Assembly (NCBI RefSeq): GCF_004340965.1
Contig: NZ_SLYA01000012.1
Coordinates: 1 to 49,944 of the forward strand
Length of the DNA stretch: 49,944 nucleotides
DNA from: Sphingomonas sp. PP-CE-1A-559
Lineage (GTDB): Bacteria > Pseudomonadota > Alphaproteobacteria > Sphingomonadales > Sphingomonadaceae
Reading direction: 5' to 3'
Shown: one piece after another, positions 1-8,780 of the stretch
How positions within the stretch are numbered: position 1 is the first letter of the stretch
How the letters are laid out: each line of letters begins with the position of its first letter
Notes under the pieces: model-generated
Told to the model about the DNA's origin: nothing
Databases searched by the model: none
Seen by the model: only the letters and a program-made list of their open reading frames with translations
Program-made: the position numbers and the translations under genes

Positions 1-2
1 AG

Positions 3-518
3 ATCGATCGCGAGATCGCCGCCTTCCGGCGTCAGCACCACTGCCTCGATGAGCGCGCGCAACCGTTCGAACGCCTGCGCTCTCAGCGCCCCGTCGCGGT
101 CTGGCTGTTCACCATCGAACGCAAAGACTGGTGGGCGAAGCGCGGTCGCCTAGCCGCCGTCATCGGGCCGTTACCCACGGAAAGCGGGCCGACGTTGGCC
201 GCAGACTATCTGCGATTGGTATTCAGCCCTGGCGTGACTGCCCAGGTCCACATCCACTCGGGACCGAAGGCGTTCTTTGCACTCACTGTCGACACCTGCC
301 TAGCGACACCAGAGGGAACGCAGGTCGGTCGCGGACCGGGCAATTCGCTGATGATCAGGCCGGGGCCGCCCATGCTGCTCATGGCTGTCGGCAAAGAGGA
401 ACGACGCGGTTTTGCGTTCATCCTGCATGACGCTACCAAATCGCCAACCACCTTGACCCAGCAGTGGCGACCGCAAGGCTCCTGCGCACGGCTGCTAGCC
501 CTCGCGTGCGGCCGTTGA
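3..518 (+). CDS. Unrecognised protein, partial (5' end outside window)
   Basis: A frame open from the left edge to a TGA at 516-518 encodes about 171 residues with protein-like composition: hydrophobic stretches such as PVAVWLFTIERKDWW and LLMAVGKEERRGFAFIL, and no low-complexity shadow look. The true start lies upstream of the window or is one of the internal ATGs. The last 20 or so residues, after about position 460, look like out-of-frame sequence. They overlap the truncated short-chain dehydrogenase on the other strand, so the natural C-terminus may have been lost at a rearrangement junction near 460-510. I do not recognise a family, and coding status itself is only moderately sure. Confidence 0.4.
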   Translation: MDREIAAFRRQHHCLDERAQPFERLRSQRPVAVWLFTIERKDWWAKRGRLAAVIGPLPTESGPTLAADYLRLVFSPGVTAQVHIHSGPKAFFALTVDTCLATPEGTQVGRGPGNSLMIRPGPPMLLMAVGKEERRGFAFILHDATKSPTTLTQQWRPQGSCARLLALACGR

Positions 519-624
519 CGATCACGGTTGCGCTCGCTCGAGCCAATCCCTGCGCGATGCCGAAGCCGATGCCTTCGGTCGAGCCGGCGACGAGCACGGT
601 CTTGCCATTGAGGTCGATGTTCAT
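433..624 (-). pseudogene. Truncated short-chain dehydrogenase (N-terminal fragment)
   Basis: The first 42 or so residues are a clear SDR start. MNIDLNGKTVLV is followed by the Rossmann cofactor motif as AGSTEGIG, then GIAQGLARASATVIVNGRT, which ends the second beta strand. After that the reading turns into non-SDR sequence and stops at 433, so the YxxxK catalytic half (normally about 250 residues in total) is missing. The gene lies 93 bp downstream of the alpha/beta hydrolase on the same strand, so it was probably the third gene of that operon. Loss of the 3' part is inferred from family length. The breakpoint falls near 495-510, where the partial plus-strand gene also ends. Confidence 0.65.
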
Positions 625-717
625 GGTGTTGGTCCTTCGATGGGTCGGAATGGTGTGCCGGTGGGGATCGAGGGCATGCCGGAGTCTTCGTGTGAGCGTT
701 GTGACCGGGAGCGATCT

Positions 718-1575
718 TCATGGGGCCAATTCGGAGGCGCGCTGCTGTATCCAGTTACCGATATCGTTCGTGACACGGTCCCGGTCGAGATCGTTGAGCA
801 GATCGTGGTAATGCCCTTCGTACAGCTTGAGCGTCTTGTCGCTCGCACCGGCAGCCTCGAAGAAGTCTTGGCTACCCTGCGCGTTTGCCGCCTTGTCCCC
901 GGTGCCGTGCAGGATGAGGATGGGCAGGACGATGCGGCCGAAGTCCACGCGCAATCGATCGGCAGCGCGCGCCAGTGCCGCGACCGTCTGCACCGGTTGC
1001 ACTTCATCGCGCACCAATGGATCCAGCTCGAGCTGTTCGACCCAGGCGGGGTCGCGCGAAAAGTCCGCTATCTTCAGCCGCAGTACCCGCGCGTGCGGCA
1101 TGATGTGGCTAGTGCCCTTCAGGATCGTCAGCGCGACATTGGGCGTGAACACGCGATAGGCGAAGCTCTCGCAGATCAGGCCGTCGATCCGCTGCGGAAG
1201 GTCGAGCGCATAGGTCAGCGCGATCGCCCCGCCGGCGCCGTGTCCGAGGAGGTAGACCGGCAGACCGGGGGTCAGCGAACGCGCAAGGTCGATGGCGCGA
1301 GCCAGGTCCGACACATACGCGTCGAACGTGTCGACGTAAGCGCGCGCGCCTTCAGAACGGCCCCGGCCGCGCAGGTCGAGCGCGGCGACGGCGAAGCTGC
1401 GCTGGGCGAACACCTCGGCGGCACGCGCATAATGGCCGCTATGCGCATGGAAGCCGTGGCAGAGGACCAGCGAGGCGCCGCCCGTGCCGATCGCAGGCCA
1501 GTGCCGGACGAATAACCGTCCGGCACCCCCGTCGAGTTCATGCACCTGCATGGTGGTCGAAGAGAATTGTGGCAT
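718..1575 (-). CDS. Alpha/beta hydrolase, monoacylglycerol lipase-like, without nucleophile serine
   Basis: The 285-residue cytoplasmic protein fits the lysophospholipase/monoacylglycerol lipase branch. It has the oxyanion segment CHGFHAHSGHY (residues 39-49), LDLRGRGRSEG (67-76), the acid region ILHGTGD with D227, and a C-terminal EGHYHD with H257. The nucleophile elbow, normally GHSxGG, reads GHGAGG (111-116), with glycine 113 where serine should be. Catalysis by the usual serine mechanism is therefore not expected. The start was chosen at 1575 because AAGGAGA lies a few bases upstream. It is 25 bp downstream of the hydrolase-cupin gene and probably co-transcribed with it. The substrate is unknown. 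A non-catalytic role or an unusual mechanism remains open. Confidence 0.85.
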   Translation of the reverse strand: MPQFSSTTMQVHELDGGAGRLFVRHWPAIGTGGASLVLCHGFHAHSGHYARAAEVFAQRSFAVAALDLRGRGRSEGARAYVDTFDAYVSDLARAIDLARSLTPGLPVYLLGHGAGGAIALTYALDLPQRIDGLICESFAYRVFTPNVALTILKGTSHIMPHARVLRLKIADFSRDPAWVEQLELDPLVRDEVQPVQTVAALARAADRLRVDFGRIVLPILILHGTGDKAANAQGSQDFFEAAGASDKTLKLYEGHYHDLLNDLDRDRVTNDIGNWIQQRASELAP

Positions 1576-1600
1576 CTCCTGTCTCCTTGACGTGGGCGGA

Positions 1601-2965
1601 TCAGCGCGGTGTTGCAGCGGAGACGAAGGTGGTATCGCTCGGCCCGGTGCCGGTAATGCGGACGACGGCCGCCTCGTCGCGGGTAGCGGCGAAGTGCGGC
1701 ACCTTGCCGGGCTCCGTGTAGAAGCCACCGGCGCCCAGCGCGCGCATCGTGGTCGTCGAGGTATCGGCGCCATAACCAAAGTACCAGGTGCCCGAGACCA
1801 CGGTCGCCATGCGGTCGTCGCGGTGCGTGTGCGGCGCGATCGTGGTATGCGCCGGAACGCGGATCTCCAGCGTATAGGATCCGGGCTTGGCCGGATCGCC
1901 CGACAGCAGCACCGTGCGGATCCCGGCCATGCCCGGTGTGCCGGTGCCGGCTCCCGTCGTCGCGATGCGATCGACCTGTTCGATCGAGAGCGCGACCGGC
2001 CCGAACCGCACCCGCGTCGTGACGACCGGCGCGTCGAGATAGTCGCGGATCGCCTTGACGGTCGCATCGGGTTGCTCCTCCATCAGCCAGTGGCCGGCAT
2101 CGGCAATGACGCGTTCCTGCACATCGACCGCGCCGGCACGGGTGACCGCTGCCATGGTCGCGCCGAACGATTTCTCGCCGCCGATCGCGAGCACCGGCAT
2201 GGTCAGCTTGCCGTGCGTGGCGATCCACGCCCGATTGTCGATCGCGTCTTGGTCGAACGCGGCGAATTGCAGGAAGCCGGCATGCATGCGGCCGGGGCCA
2301 GCGTAAAGCGCCGCATAATGCGTGCGATCCGCTTCGGTGAAACGCGCCGGCCTGGCCGAGAAATCGTTCCAGAAGCGATCGAGGTAGATCCGCTCGCGGC
2401 CCGCGACCAGCCGCTCCATGTCGGGCCCGCCGAAGCGGAAGTGCCACAGCAGCGGGTTCTTGAGGATATCTTCCCATGGCCCGATGCCGGGCACCGGCGC
2501 GTCCATCAACACCAGCTTGGTCACGCGGTCGCCATGTCGCGCCGCCAGCGCGTAGCCGACCATGTTGCCGATATCGTGCGCGACGACGTCGGCGCGCGCT
2601 GCACCCAGCGCATCCATCACGCCGACGATATCATTCGCCTCGTTCGCCTTCTCGAATCCGCTGTCGGCACGCGCCGACAGGCCCATGCCGCGCAAATCGG
2701 GCACGATCACCGTGTGGTCGCGCGCGAGTGCGCTGGCGAGCGGCACCCACATGTCGCCGGTGTCCCCATAGCCGTGCAGCAGCACGACCGCCGGACCCGA
2801 TCCGCCCACGCGGACGTGGATCGTGGTGCCGTTGGTAGGGATGTCCTGTTGGTGGAAGCTGGCGGGGAAATGCGGAGCGCTCTGCGCGAGCGCGGTGGTG
2901 CTCGCGAGGCTGAGCAGGGACGCCGCGGCGAAGGCGAGGCGGCGGGGCTGGCGGTGCGTCGTCAT
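1601..2965 (-). CDS. Exported epoxide hydrolase/dehalogenase-type alpha/beta hydrolase fused to a cupin
   Basis: This is a 454-residue protein with a signal peptide (about 1-28, ending in TALAQ). Residues 40-312 form an alpha/beta hydrolase of the epoxide hydrolase/haloalkane dehalogenase type: HGYGDTGDMW (64-73), VVAHDIGNMVG with the nucleophile aspartate D131, and a catalytic histidine in DAGHW (H292). Residues 313-454 form a cupin with HTHRDD (379-384) and a further histidine at 424, as in ChrR-like or simple one-domain cupins, probably binding a metal. The hydrolase alone is about 300 residues, so the C-terminal cupin is an unusual addition. It is first in the operon with the lipase-like gene and divergent from a LysR regulator. 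Periplasmic action on a small lipophilic substrate is inferred. Confidence 0.85.
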   Translation of the reverse strand: MTTHRQPRRLAFAAASLLSLASTTALAQSAPHFPASFHQQDIPTNGTTIHVRVGGSGPAVVLLHGYGDTGDMWVPLASALARDHTVIVPDLRGMGLSARADSGFEKANEANDIVGVMDALGAARADVVAHDIGNMVGYALAARHGDRVTKLVLMDAPVPGIGPWEDILKNPLLWHFRFGGPDMERLVAGRERIYLDRFWNDFSARPARFTEADRTHYAALYAGPGRMHAGFLQFAAFDQDAIDNRAWIATHGKLTMPVLAIGGEKSFGATMAAVTRAGAVDVQERVIADAGHWLMEEQPDATVKAIRDYLDAPVVTTRVRFGPVALSIEQVDRIATTGAGTGTPGMAGIRTVLLSGDPAKPGSYTLEIRVPAHTTIAPHTHRDDRMATVVSGTWYFGYGADTSTTTMRALGAGGFYTEPGKVPHFAATRDEAAVVRITGTGPSDTTFVSAATPR

Positions 2966-3071
2966 CGTCTGTCTCCTGAAGGCGCTCCATGCGCCCAGGC
3001 AAAAACTAGACAGATCGTTGTCCTGTGATTAGCCAGATTGGAGTGCAAGAACTTTTGACTCCGGAGCAAAG

Positions 3072-3983
3072 ATGGCCAGTTTCGATCGTGCGCGCGACCT
3101 CGCGGTGTTTGCCGCCGTCGCATCTACCGGCAGTTTCTCCGCAGCGGGCCGCCAACTCGCGCTGACGCCGTCGGGAGTCAGCCGGACGATCGACCGGATC
3201 GAGGCGCGGCTGGGCACACGGCTGCTGTTGCGCACGACGCGCGCGCTCACCCTGACGGCTGAGGGCAGGACCTACCTTGGTGGTGCGCGGCGGATCCTCG
3301 CCGATCTCGACGAAGTCGAGCAGGGGATCGCCGACCAAGGCGCGCCGCGCGGCCGGATCCGGGTGAGCGCCGCGGTCTCGCATGGCCGCGTCTGCATCGT
3401 GCCGCTGCTCAAGGCGTTCACGCGCGACCACCCGTTGATCGTCATCGACATCAACCTGTCCGACGAGAAGGTGGATGTCGCGCAGGGGCAGGCGGACGTC
3501 GCAGTGCGTTCGGGGCCGTTGCCTGACAGCCTGCTCATGGTCCGCCGACTGGGTGACAACGGTCGCACGATCGTTGCCTCGCCCGACTATCTCGCCGAAC
3601 GCGGAACGCCCCGCACGCCGGCGGATCTCGCGCAGCACAATTGCCTTAACTTCAACTTCCGTCGCGCCGAGCCGGTTTGGCCGTTCCGGACCGAGACCGA
3701 GACCGAGGTAATGATCGTACACGGCACGATCGAGGCCAATAGCGGCGAAACGCTGCTGCAACTGGCGCTGGACGGCGTCGGCATAGCGCGCGTGGGAAAT
3801 TTCGCGATCGGCCGCGCGATCGCCGAACGGCGGCTTGTACCGTTGCTGGAGCCGTTCAATCCCGGCGACCGGGAGGTGTTTCACGCCGTCTTCGTCGGGG
3901 GGGCGAACATGCCGGCGCGCACGCGCTTGTTCGTCGACTATTTGGCGGAGCATTACGGCGAGCACAAGCACCAGCAATCTTAG
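3072..3983 (+). CDS. LysR-family transcriptional regulator
   Basis: 303 residues. The N-terminal winged helix-turn-helix (about 1-65) contains AVFAAVASTGSFSAAGRQL, SGVSRTIDRIEARLGTRLL and RTTRALTLTAEG, followed by the substrate-binding domain typical of LysR proteins (about 90-295). It is divergent from the hydrolase-cupin operon with a 106 bp gap (2966-3071). By the usual LysR arrangement it probably binds there and controls that operon in response to a small ligand. Length and motifs are complete. The effector is unknown. Confidence 0.92.
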   Translation: MASFDRARDLAVFAAVASTGSFSAAGRQLALTPSGVSRTIDRIEARLGTRLLLRTTRALTLTAEGRTYLGGARRILADLDEVEQGIADQGAPRGRIRVSAAVSHGRVCIVPLLKAFTRDHPLIVIDINLSDEKVDVAQGQADVAVRSGPLPDSLLMVRRLGDNGRTIVASPDYLAERGTPRTPADLAQHNCLNFNFRRAEPVWPFRTETETEVMIVHGTIEANSGETLLQLALDGVGIARVGNFAIGRAIAERRLVPLLEPFNPGDREVFHAVFVGGANMPARTRLFVDYLAEHYGEHKHQQS

Positions 3984-4299
3984 CCGCCGCAACCGGCAGG
4001 GCCGCGAACGTTTGCTGCGGCGGTCGGCCGAGCCTAGGCGCACTTGGAAGATGAACCAATGTCCGCTGCTGGGAGCCGAAACCAGACCGCTAGCGACCGG
4101 GAATGGGTCCAGCTGCTTGCCAGTGCGTATTAAGATGCTCGTTAGTGATGCCCACACTGCACGATATCTCGCGCAAAAGGCGTTTGGTCGCACCTGCGCT
4201 GAGACATTCTACTCTCAACAAATTATGACAAAACCGTTAGATTGATAGTGACTCGCAACAGCGATTCTCCTAGAGGCCTCCCGTCAACGGGGGTTCAGT
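3984..4299 (+). other. Intergenic region upstream of the iron-uptake operon
   Basis: There is no convincing gene here. Just after the LysR stop, a GCCGCCGCA / TGCGGCGG inverted pair is separated by about 24 bases and lacks a T-run, so it is not a convincing terminator. Around 4051-4080 a stretch resembling the intergenic repeat family found elsewhere in the window (AATGTCCGCTGCTGGG) can be seen. The last 60 bases hold a Fur-box-like site in front of the TonB receptor. Confidence 0.5.
4243..4257 (+). promoter_or_regulatory. Fur-box-like operator upstream of TonB receptor operon
   Basis: TGATAGTGACTCGCA is an imperfect 7-1-7 palindrome (TGATAGT / ACTCGCA) of the form expected for Fur-type iron regulators. 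It lies 42 bp before the ATG of the receptor gene, inside an AT-richer stretch. Iron-responsive repression would fit the operon content. This is a visual match only. Confidence 0.45.
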
Positions 4300-6585
4300 A
4301 TGAGTTTTTCGAGTATATTGCTGGCGAGTGCAGCGTTTGTCGGGGCGCCTTTGCCAGCTCCGGCCGAGGAGCCCAGGACCGTAGAAGGGTCCACCAGATC
4401 GGACGATGCGCAGAAGTCGGACGAGATCATGGTCCTCGGCAAGAGCTATGGTCGCGAAGTCGGCAAGACCGTGACTCCGCTGAAGGACACGCCCAACACC
4501 ATCACCGTGATCGATCGCGAGCAGATAGAGGCGCAGAACCTGTTCACGCTCGAGGACGCGCTGACCGCTACCAACGGCATCACCGTCAACGGCATCGGCA
4601 GCGAGGACCCGGCGTTCTTCTCGCGCGGGTTCGCGATCACGAATTACCTGATCGACGGCGTCCCGAGCTTTGCGTTCAACTTCCCGTCCGCCGTGCCGGA
4701 CCTGTTCTTCTACGACCGGCTGGAAGTGCTCCGCGGTCCCGCAGGCCTGTTCAGCGGCTCGGGTAACCCGGCCGGCAGCATCAACATGGTGCGCAAGCGA
4801 CCACTCGACGCTTTCAGGATGCAGGCGAGCGCGGGCGCGGGCAGCTACGACAATCTACGCTTCGAGCTCGACGTCTCGACGCCGATCGGCACCAAGGCGG
4901 GCTTACGGTTCGGCGCGATGGCGCAGGACCAGGACCAGTTCTTCGCCACCGCGCACCGCAATCGCATCGGCGGGTTCGCGGTCGGCTCGCTTGAGATCGG
5001 ATCGCGCACCACGCTGACGGTCGGCGGCTATTACGACCGCTTCCGTCCGGCGGTGCAATCGGGCCTGCCGGGCATCATCGGCGGCGCCGACGGCAGCGAC
5101 GGCCAGTTGCTCGACGTGAAGCGGTCGACCTATCTCGGCGCCGACTGGAACCGCTTTAATGCCGAGACCTGGACCGGGTTCGCCGAACTGGCGCACAAGA
5201 TCAGCGACCGCTGGACGCTGCGCGCAACCGGGCTGTTCACCGACGTCGATCGCGTTGACATCTACAGCTATATCGGCAGCCAGCCGGTCACCGCGACCAA
5301 CGGCTCGACCAGCCACATCGCCTATCGCGGCGACAGCAAGCAGCAGACGCGCTCGTTCGACTTCAACGGCATCGGCAGTTTCCCGCTGTTCGGACGCGAC
5401 CAGACGTTGATCCTCGGCACCGATTACCAGGCGAGTTCGGGCACGTCGTACAACACGCGCCTGTCCAACTATGCACGGATCGACGTGTACAATCCGGTAT
5501 CGCCGTTCGAGCCGCCGCTGAACCCGTATGGCGCGTCGCCCTACTATCCGGTGCAGGGGACGGGGGCGACCTGCCCCAGTTCCAGCACCGCGATCACGCC
5601 GGCGCCTGCCAATTGCGTGCTCCAGGCCTATGGCGGCACCGGGACCGACATCGAGCAATACGGCATCTACGGGCAGATGCGACTGAGCCCGGTCGCCGGC
5701 CTGACGCTGATCGGTGGCGGGCGCGTGACGTGGTGGGATACGACGACGGCCACGCTGCTGACGCCGAGCGGCGTGCTGCCACCGTCGACGCGCTACGGCG
5801 TCGACAACCGCTTCACGCCCTATGCCGGCATCGTCTGGGACGTGACGTCGCAGTTGAACCTGTATGCGAGCTATGCCGACAGCTTCACGCCGCAGGCCGC
5901 ACCGGTCGGTCGGGCACGTCCCGACGGGCAGCAGATCGAGCCGCTGGTCGGCGCGCAATATGAGGCGGGTACCAAGCTTTCGCTGATGAATAATCGCCTG
6001 CTGCTGTCGGCGGCGGCGTACCAGATCACGCAGACCAACCGGTTGTTCAACGATCCCGACATCGCGACGGTCGTGCTCCAGACCGGCAAGGTCCGCGCGC
6101 GCGGTATCGAGGCCGAGGCGACCGGCGAGATCCTGCCGGGCTGGCGGATCAACGGCGGCTACACCTACACCAAGACCAAGTATCTGGAGGACCAGACCGC
6201 TGCGTTCGAAGGATTGTCGCTGGTGCCGATCGTGCCCAAGCACATGATCAAGGCGTTCACCAACTATGCCCCGGTCGACGGGCCGCTCGCGGGCGCGAGC
6301 ATGGGCGGTAGCGTGACGTGGTTCAGCTCGACCTTCGGCGGCAATGCGGCGGTGTTCAACGCCGACGGTACGCTACGCACGCGGTCCACCATCGTCCGCC
6401 AGCCGGGTTATGCGGTGGTCGACCTGCGTGCGGGGTACAAGTTCAGCGAGCGGGTGGGTGTCTCGGTCAACGTCGCGAACGTGCTCGACAAGAGCTATTA
6501 CGCGCGCATCGCCGCCACCGGTCGCGGCAATTACTATGGCAGCCCGCGTACCGCGTTCGCGACGCTTCGGTACACGTTCGAGTGA
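4300..6585 (+). CDS. TonB-dependent siderophore receptor
   Basis: A 761-residue outer-membrane receptor. After a short signal region (ASAAFVGAPLPAPAE) it has a TonB-box-like segment (SDEIMVLG) and the plug domain (about 50-165), with TPNTITVIDREQI, FFSRGF, LIDGVPSF, RLEVLRGPAGLFSGSGNPAG and INMVRKRP. A beta-barrel follows that ends in the aromatic C-terminal residue of RYTFE. The plug is of the ferrisiderophore (FhuE/FoxA/FpvA-like) type. The downstream genes overlap start-to-stop and are all known associates of iron receptors, so uptake of an Fe(III)-siderophore energised by TonB-ExbBD is the likely role. The ligand cannot be told from sequence. Confidence 0.93.
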   Translation: MSFSSILLASAAFVGAPLPAPAEEPRTVEGSTRSDDAQKSDEIMVLGKSYGREVGKTVTPLKDTPNTITVIDREQIEAQNLFTLEDALTATNGITVNGIGSEDPAFFSRGFAITNYLIDGVPSFAFNFPSAVPDLFFYDRLEVLRGPAGLFSGSGNPAGSINMVRKRPLDAFRMQASAGAGSYDNLRFELDVSTPIGTKAGLRFGAMAQDQDQFFATAHRNRIGGFAVGSLEIGSRTTLTVGGYYDRFRPAVQSGLPGIIGGADGSDGQLLDVKRSTYLGADWNRFNAETWTGFAELAHKISDRWTLRATGLFTDVDRVDIYSYIGSQPVTATNGSTSHIAYRGDSKQQTRSFDFNGIGSFPLFGRDQTLILGTDYQASSGTSYNTRLSNYARIDVYNPVSPFEPPLNPYGASPYYPVQGTGATCPSSSTAITPAPANCVLQAYGGTGTDIEQYGIYGQMRLSPVAGLTLIGGGRVTWWDTTTATLLTPSGVLPPSTRYGVDNRFTPYAGIVWDVTSQLNLYASYADSFTPQAAPVGRARPDGQQIEPLVGAQYEAGTKLSLMNNRLLLSAAAYQITQTNRLFNDPDIATVVLQTGKVRARGIEAEATGEILPGWRINGGYTYTKTKYLEDQTAAFEGLSLVPIVPKHMIKAFTNYAPVDGPLAGASMGGSVTWFSSTFGGNAAVFNADGTLRTRSTIVRQPGYAVVDLRAGYKFSERVGVSVNVANVLDKSYYARIAATGRGNYYGSPRTAFATLRYTFE

Positions 6586-6896
6586 CGGCGGGCGACGCGC
6601 ATGCCCGCGCGCGCTGGGCGCGGCGTGGCGACATCGCGCTGCGCGTCGTCGCCGCGGTGCCGCTGGCGTATGCAACGGCGAGCCTGTGGGCGATGGCGAT
6701 CGCGCGGCTTCTGCCGGGGGATCGTGCCGAGGCGAGCGTCACTGCCGCGCTGATCGCGCTAGCCTTGTGCGCGATCGCGGCGATGTGGGCGTTCGCAGCG
6801 CGCAGCGGTTGGCAGGCGATCTGGACGCTGGCCATCGCCGCCGGGATCGCCGCGGCGATCGCATGGATCTCGATCGACGCGACGGGGCGGTTATGA
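6582..6896 (+). CDS. DUF3649-type small membrane protein of iron-uptake operon
   Basis: Of about 104 residues, almost all are hydrophobic, with three probable membrane helices (for example IALRVVAAVPLAYATASLWA and ALIALALCAIAAMWAFAA). The GTG start overlaps the receptor stop (GTGA at 6582-6585), which suggests translational coupling; the end overlaps the next gene (ATGA at 6893-6896). Size, topology and position between a siderophore receptor and a PepSY protein match the DUF3649 family. The biochemical role is unknown, probably in inner-membrane handling of siderophore iron. Confidence 0.8.
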   Translation: MTAGDAHARARWARRGDIALRVVAAVPLAYATASLWAMAIARLLPGDRAEASVTAALIALALCAIAAMWAFAARSGWQAIWTLAIAAGIAAAIAWISIDATGRL

Positions 6897-8488
6897 GCAA
6901 GGGCTTTCGACAGTCGCAGGCGTTCCTGCATACGTGGTCCGGGCTGCTGCTCGGCTGGATCTTGTTCCTCGTGTTCGTCGCGGGCACGATAGCGTTCTGG
7001 CGCGAGGGTCTGAACCGCTGGATGCGCCCGGAGATCGCGCGCGTCGAACAGCCGATGCGCGTGCTGGCCGGGTCGCAGGCATTCCTTACCGGCAAGGCGC
7101 CCGACGCCAAGAGCTGGATCATCCCGGTGGCGACCGAACGATCGCCCGGCGCGCAGCTCTTCTGGGTGCCGCAACCCAAGCCCGGCGAAGAGCGTGGTAG
7201 GCGGGGCCGGCGAGGGCGCGGCGACACGCAGGCGCTGATCGGCGCCGACGGACAGGTCGCGCAGGCGCGTGAGACGCGGGGCGGGGAGTTCTTCTACCGG
7301 TTCCACTTCGATCTCCATTACATGCCGGTGATCTGGGCACGGTGGCTGGTCGGGTTCGCGACGATGATGATGCTGGTCGCGATCGTCAGCGGGATCGTCA
7401 CGCACAAGAAGATCTTCAGGGATTTCTTCACCTTGCGCCGCGCGAAGGGCCAGCGATCCTGGCTCGACGGGCATAACGCGACCGCGGTGCTGGCGCTGCC
7501 GTTCCACCTGATGATCACCTATACCGGGCTGGTCACGCTGATGGCGATGCTGATGCCGTGGGCGGTCGTCGCGAATTATGCCGATCAGAAAACCGTCTTC
7601 GCAAAGCTGTTTCCCACCGCTGCGGCGGTCGAGCGGACCGGCCGTCCCGCACCGCTGGTCGACCTGCGACGGATCGCGGCGGATGCCGAACGCCGGCTCG
7701 GCGCACCGGCGAGCTTCATCGAGGTGAGCGATCCCGGCGATGCCGCCGCGCGCGTGTCGGTGAGCCAGAGCGCCAGTTCGATGCTGTCGTCGCGGACGCC
7801 GCGATTGACTTATGACGGCGTGACGGGGCGCCTCGTCTGGCGTTCGCCGCCACCGGGCGCGGCGGCCGAGACCGCTGGCGCGATGATCGGGCTCCACGCA
7901 GGACGGTTCGCAGGAGACGGCGGCCGTTGGCTCTATTTCCTGTGTGGGATCGCCGGAACGCTGATGGTCGCGAGCGGCCTCGTGCTGTGGACCGTCAAGC
8001 GTCGCGAGCGCCTGCCCGACCCGAGCCGACCGCATTTCGGGTTCCGCCTGGTCGAGCGGCTCAACGTCGCGGTGATCGGCGGTTTCCCGCTCGGGATCGC
8101 CTGCTTCTTCTGGGCCAACCGCCTGCTGCCGGTAACACTCGGCGGGCGCGCGGACTGGGAGATGCACGTGATGTTCATCGCCTGGGCTGTCGCCGCGGTG
8201 ACGGCGTTCGTCGTCAGGCCGGCGCGCATGTGGTCGGCGCTGTTCGCGACGACCGGCGTGCTGCTCGTCGCGTTGCCGGTGTACGACATCGTCGCGACCG
8301 AGCGCGGACTGTTCGCGTCGCTGGCGATCGGCGACCTGATGATCGCGGGCATCGACGCGACGATCGTGGTGTTCGGGGTCGCCTTCCTACTGCTCGCCCG
8401 CCGCGTCGCGCGCCATCGCCCTGCTGCGAAGCACGTTCGCAACCCAAGGGCCGTCACCGCCTCCAAGGTTCTGGAGCCCGCCGAATGA
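6893..8488 (+). CDS. PepSY-associated inner-membrane protein (putative ferric reductase type)
   Basis: 531 residues. The first membrane helix, with SQAFLHTWSGLLLGWILFL (8-26), is the hallmark start of PepSY-TM iron-regulated proteins. A periplasmic PepSY-like region, a second helix block near VGFATMMMLVAIVSGIV, KKIFRDFFTLRRAKGQRSWLDGHN, and several more helices to the C-terminus follow. Family members are iron-regulated, and some act as siderophore-iron reductases in the inner membrane. An arginine/glycine-rich insert (RRGRRGRG) sits in the periplasmic part. It is coupled by ATGA overlaps to both neighbours. Reductase function is inferred from family and context. Confidence 0.88.
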   Translation: MSKGFRQSQAFLHTWSGLLLGWILFLVFVAGTIAFWREGLNRWMRPEIARVEQPMRVLAGSQAFLTGKAPDAKSWIIPVATERSPGAQLFWVPQPKPGEERGRRGRRGRGDTQALIGADGQVAQARETRGGEFFYRFHFDLHYMPVIWARWLVGFATMMMLVAIVSGIVTHKKIFRDFFTLRRAKGQRSWLDGHNATAVLALPFHLMITYTGLVTLMAMLMPWAVVANYADQKTVFAKLFPTAAAVERTGRPAPLVDLRRIAADAERRLGAPASFIEVSDPGDAAARVSVSQSASSMLSSRTPRLTYDGVTGRLVWRSPPPGAAAETAGAMIGLHAGRFAGDGGRWLYFLCGIAGTLMVASGLVLWTVKRRERLPDPSRPHFGFRLVERLNVAVIGGFPLGIACFFWANRLLPVTLGGRADWEMHVMFIAWAVAAVTAFVVRPARMWSALFATTGVLLVALPVYDIVATERGLFASLAIGDLMIAGIDATIVVFGVAFLLLARRVARHRPAAKHVRNPRAVTASKVLEPAE

Positions 8489-8766
8489 GCATCTTGTCAC
8501 TCTTGCTCGCAACCGCGGCGTTTGCGCTGCTCGGCCTCACCACCGACGCGCATCATCGTCGCAGGTTCGGGACATGTCCGCAGGCGAGACGCCGCAGGAT
8601 GCTGCGGACCGGTGGCTGGCTCACGCTGATTGCCAGCGTGGTCCCCGCGATGCTCGCCCGAGGCTGGATCTTCGGACCGATTCTGTGGGCGGGCGCGATC
8701 ATGGCCGGTGCCGGGATCGCCTTCCTCGCCCTCAACTTCATTCCCGCACGCGACGCGCGGCGCTAG
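8485..8766 (+). CDS. DUF3325-type small membrane protein
   Basis: 93 residues with helices near residues 1-20, 45-65 and 68-88. It starts MSILSLLLATAAFALLGL and has a basic mid-section (HHRRRFG, ARRRRMLRTGGW), as in the DUF3325 family that accompanies PepSY proteins in TonB-receptor operons. The start overlaps the PepSY stop (ATGA, 8485-8488). A role in iron uptake is inferred from position only. Confidence 0.82.
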   Translation: MSILSLLLATAAFALLGLTTDAHHRRRFGTCPQARRRRMLRTGGWLTLIASVVPAMLARGWIFGPILWAGAIMAGAGIAFLALNFIPARDARR

Positions 8767-8780
8767 AAAGGACTTCGATT

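Noticed and set aside
3984..4025. Terminator after the first LysR gene
   Set aside because: Arms are 24 bases apart and no T-run follows.
640..8167. Long antisense open frames over the hydrolase, TonB receptor and PepSY genes (for example plus 640-1515 and 1484-3028, minus 4903-6243 and 6467-8167)
   Set aside because: Arginine/proline-rich low-quality composition typical of GC-rich shadow frames; each lies opposite a gene with clear family motifs.
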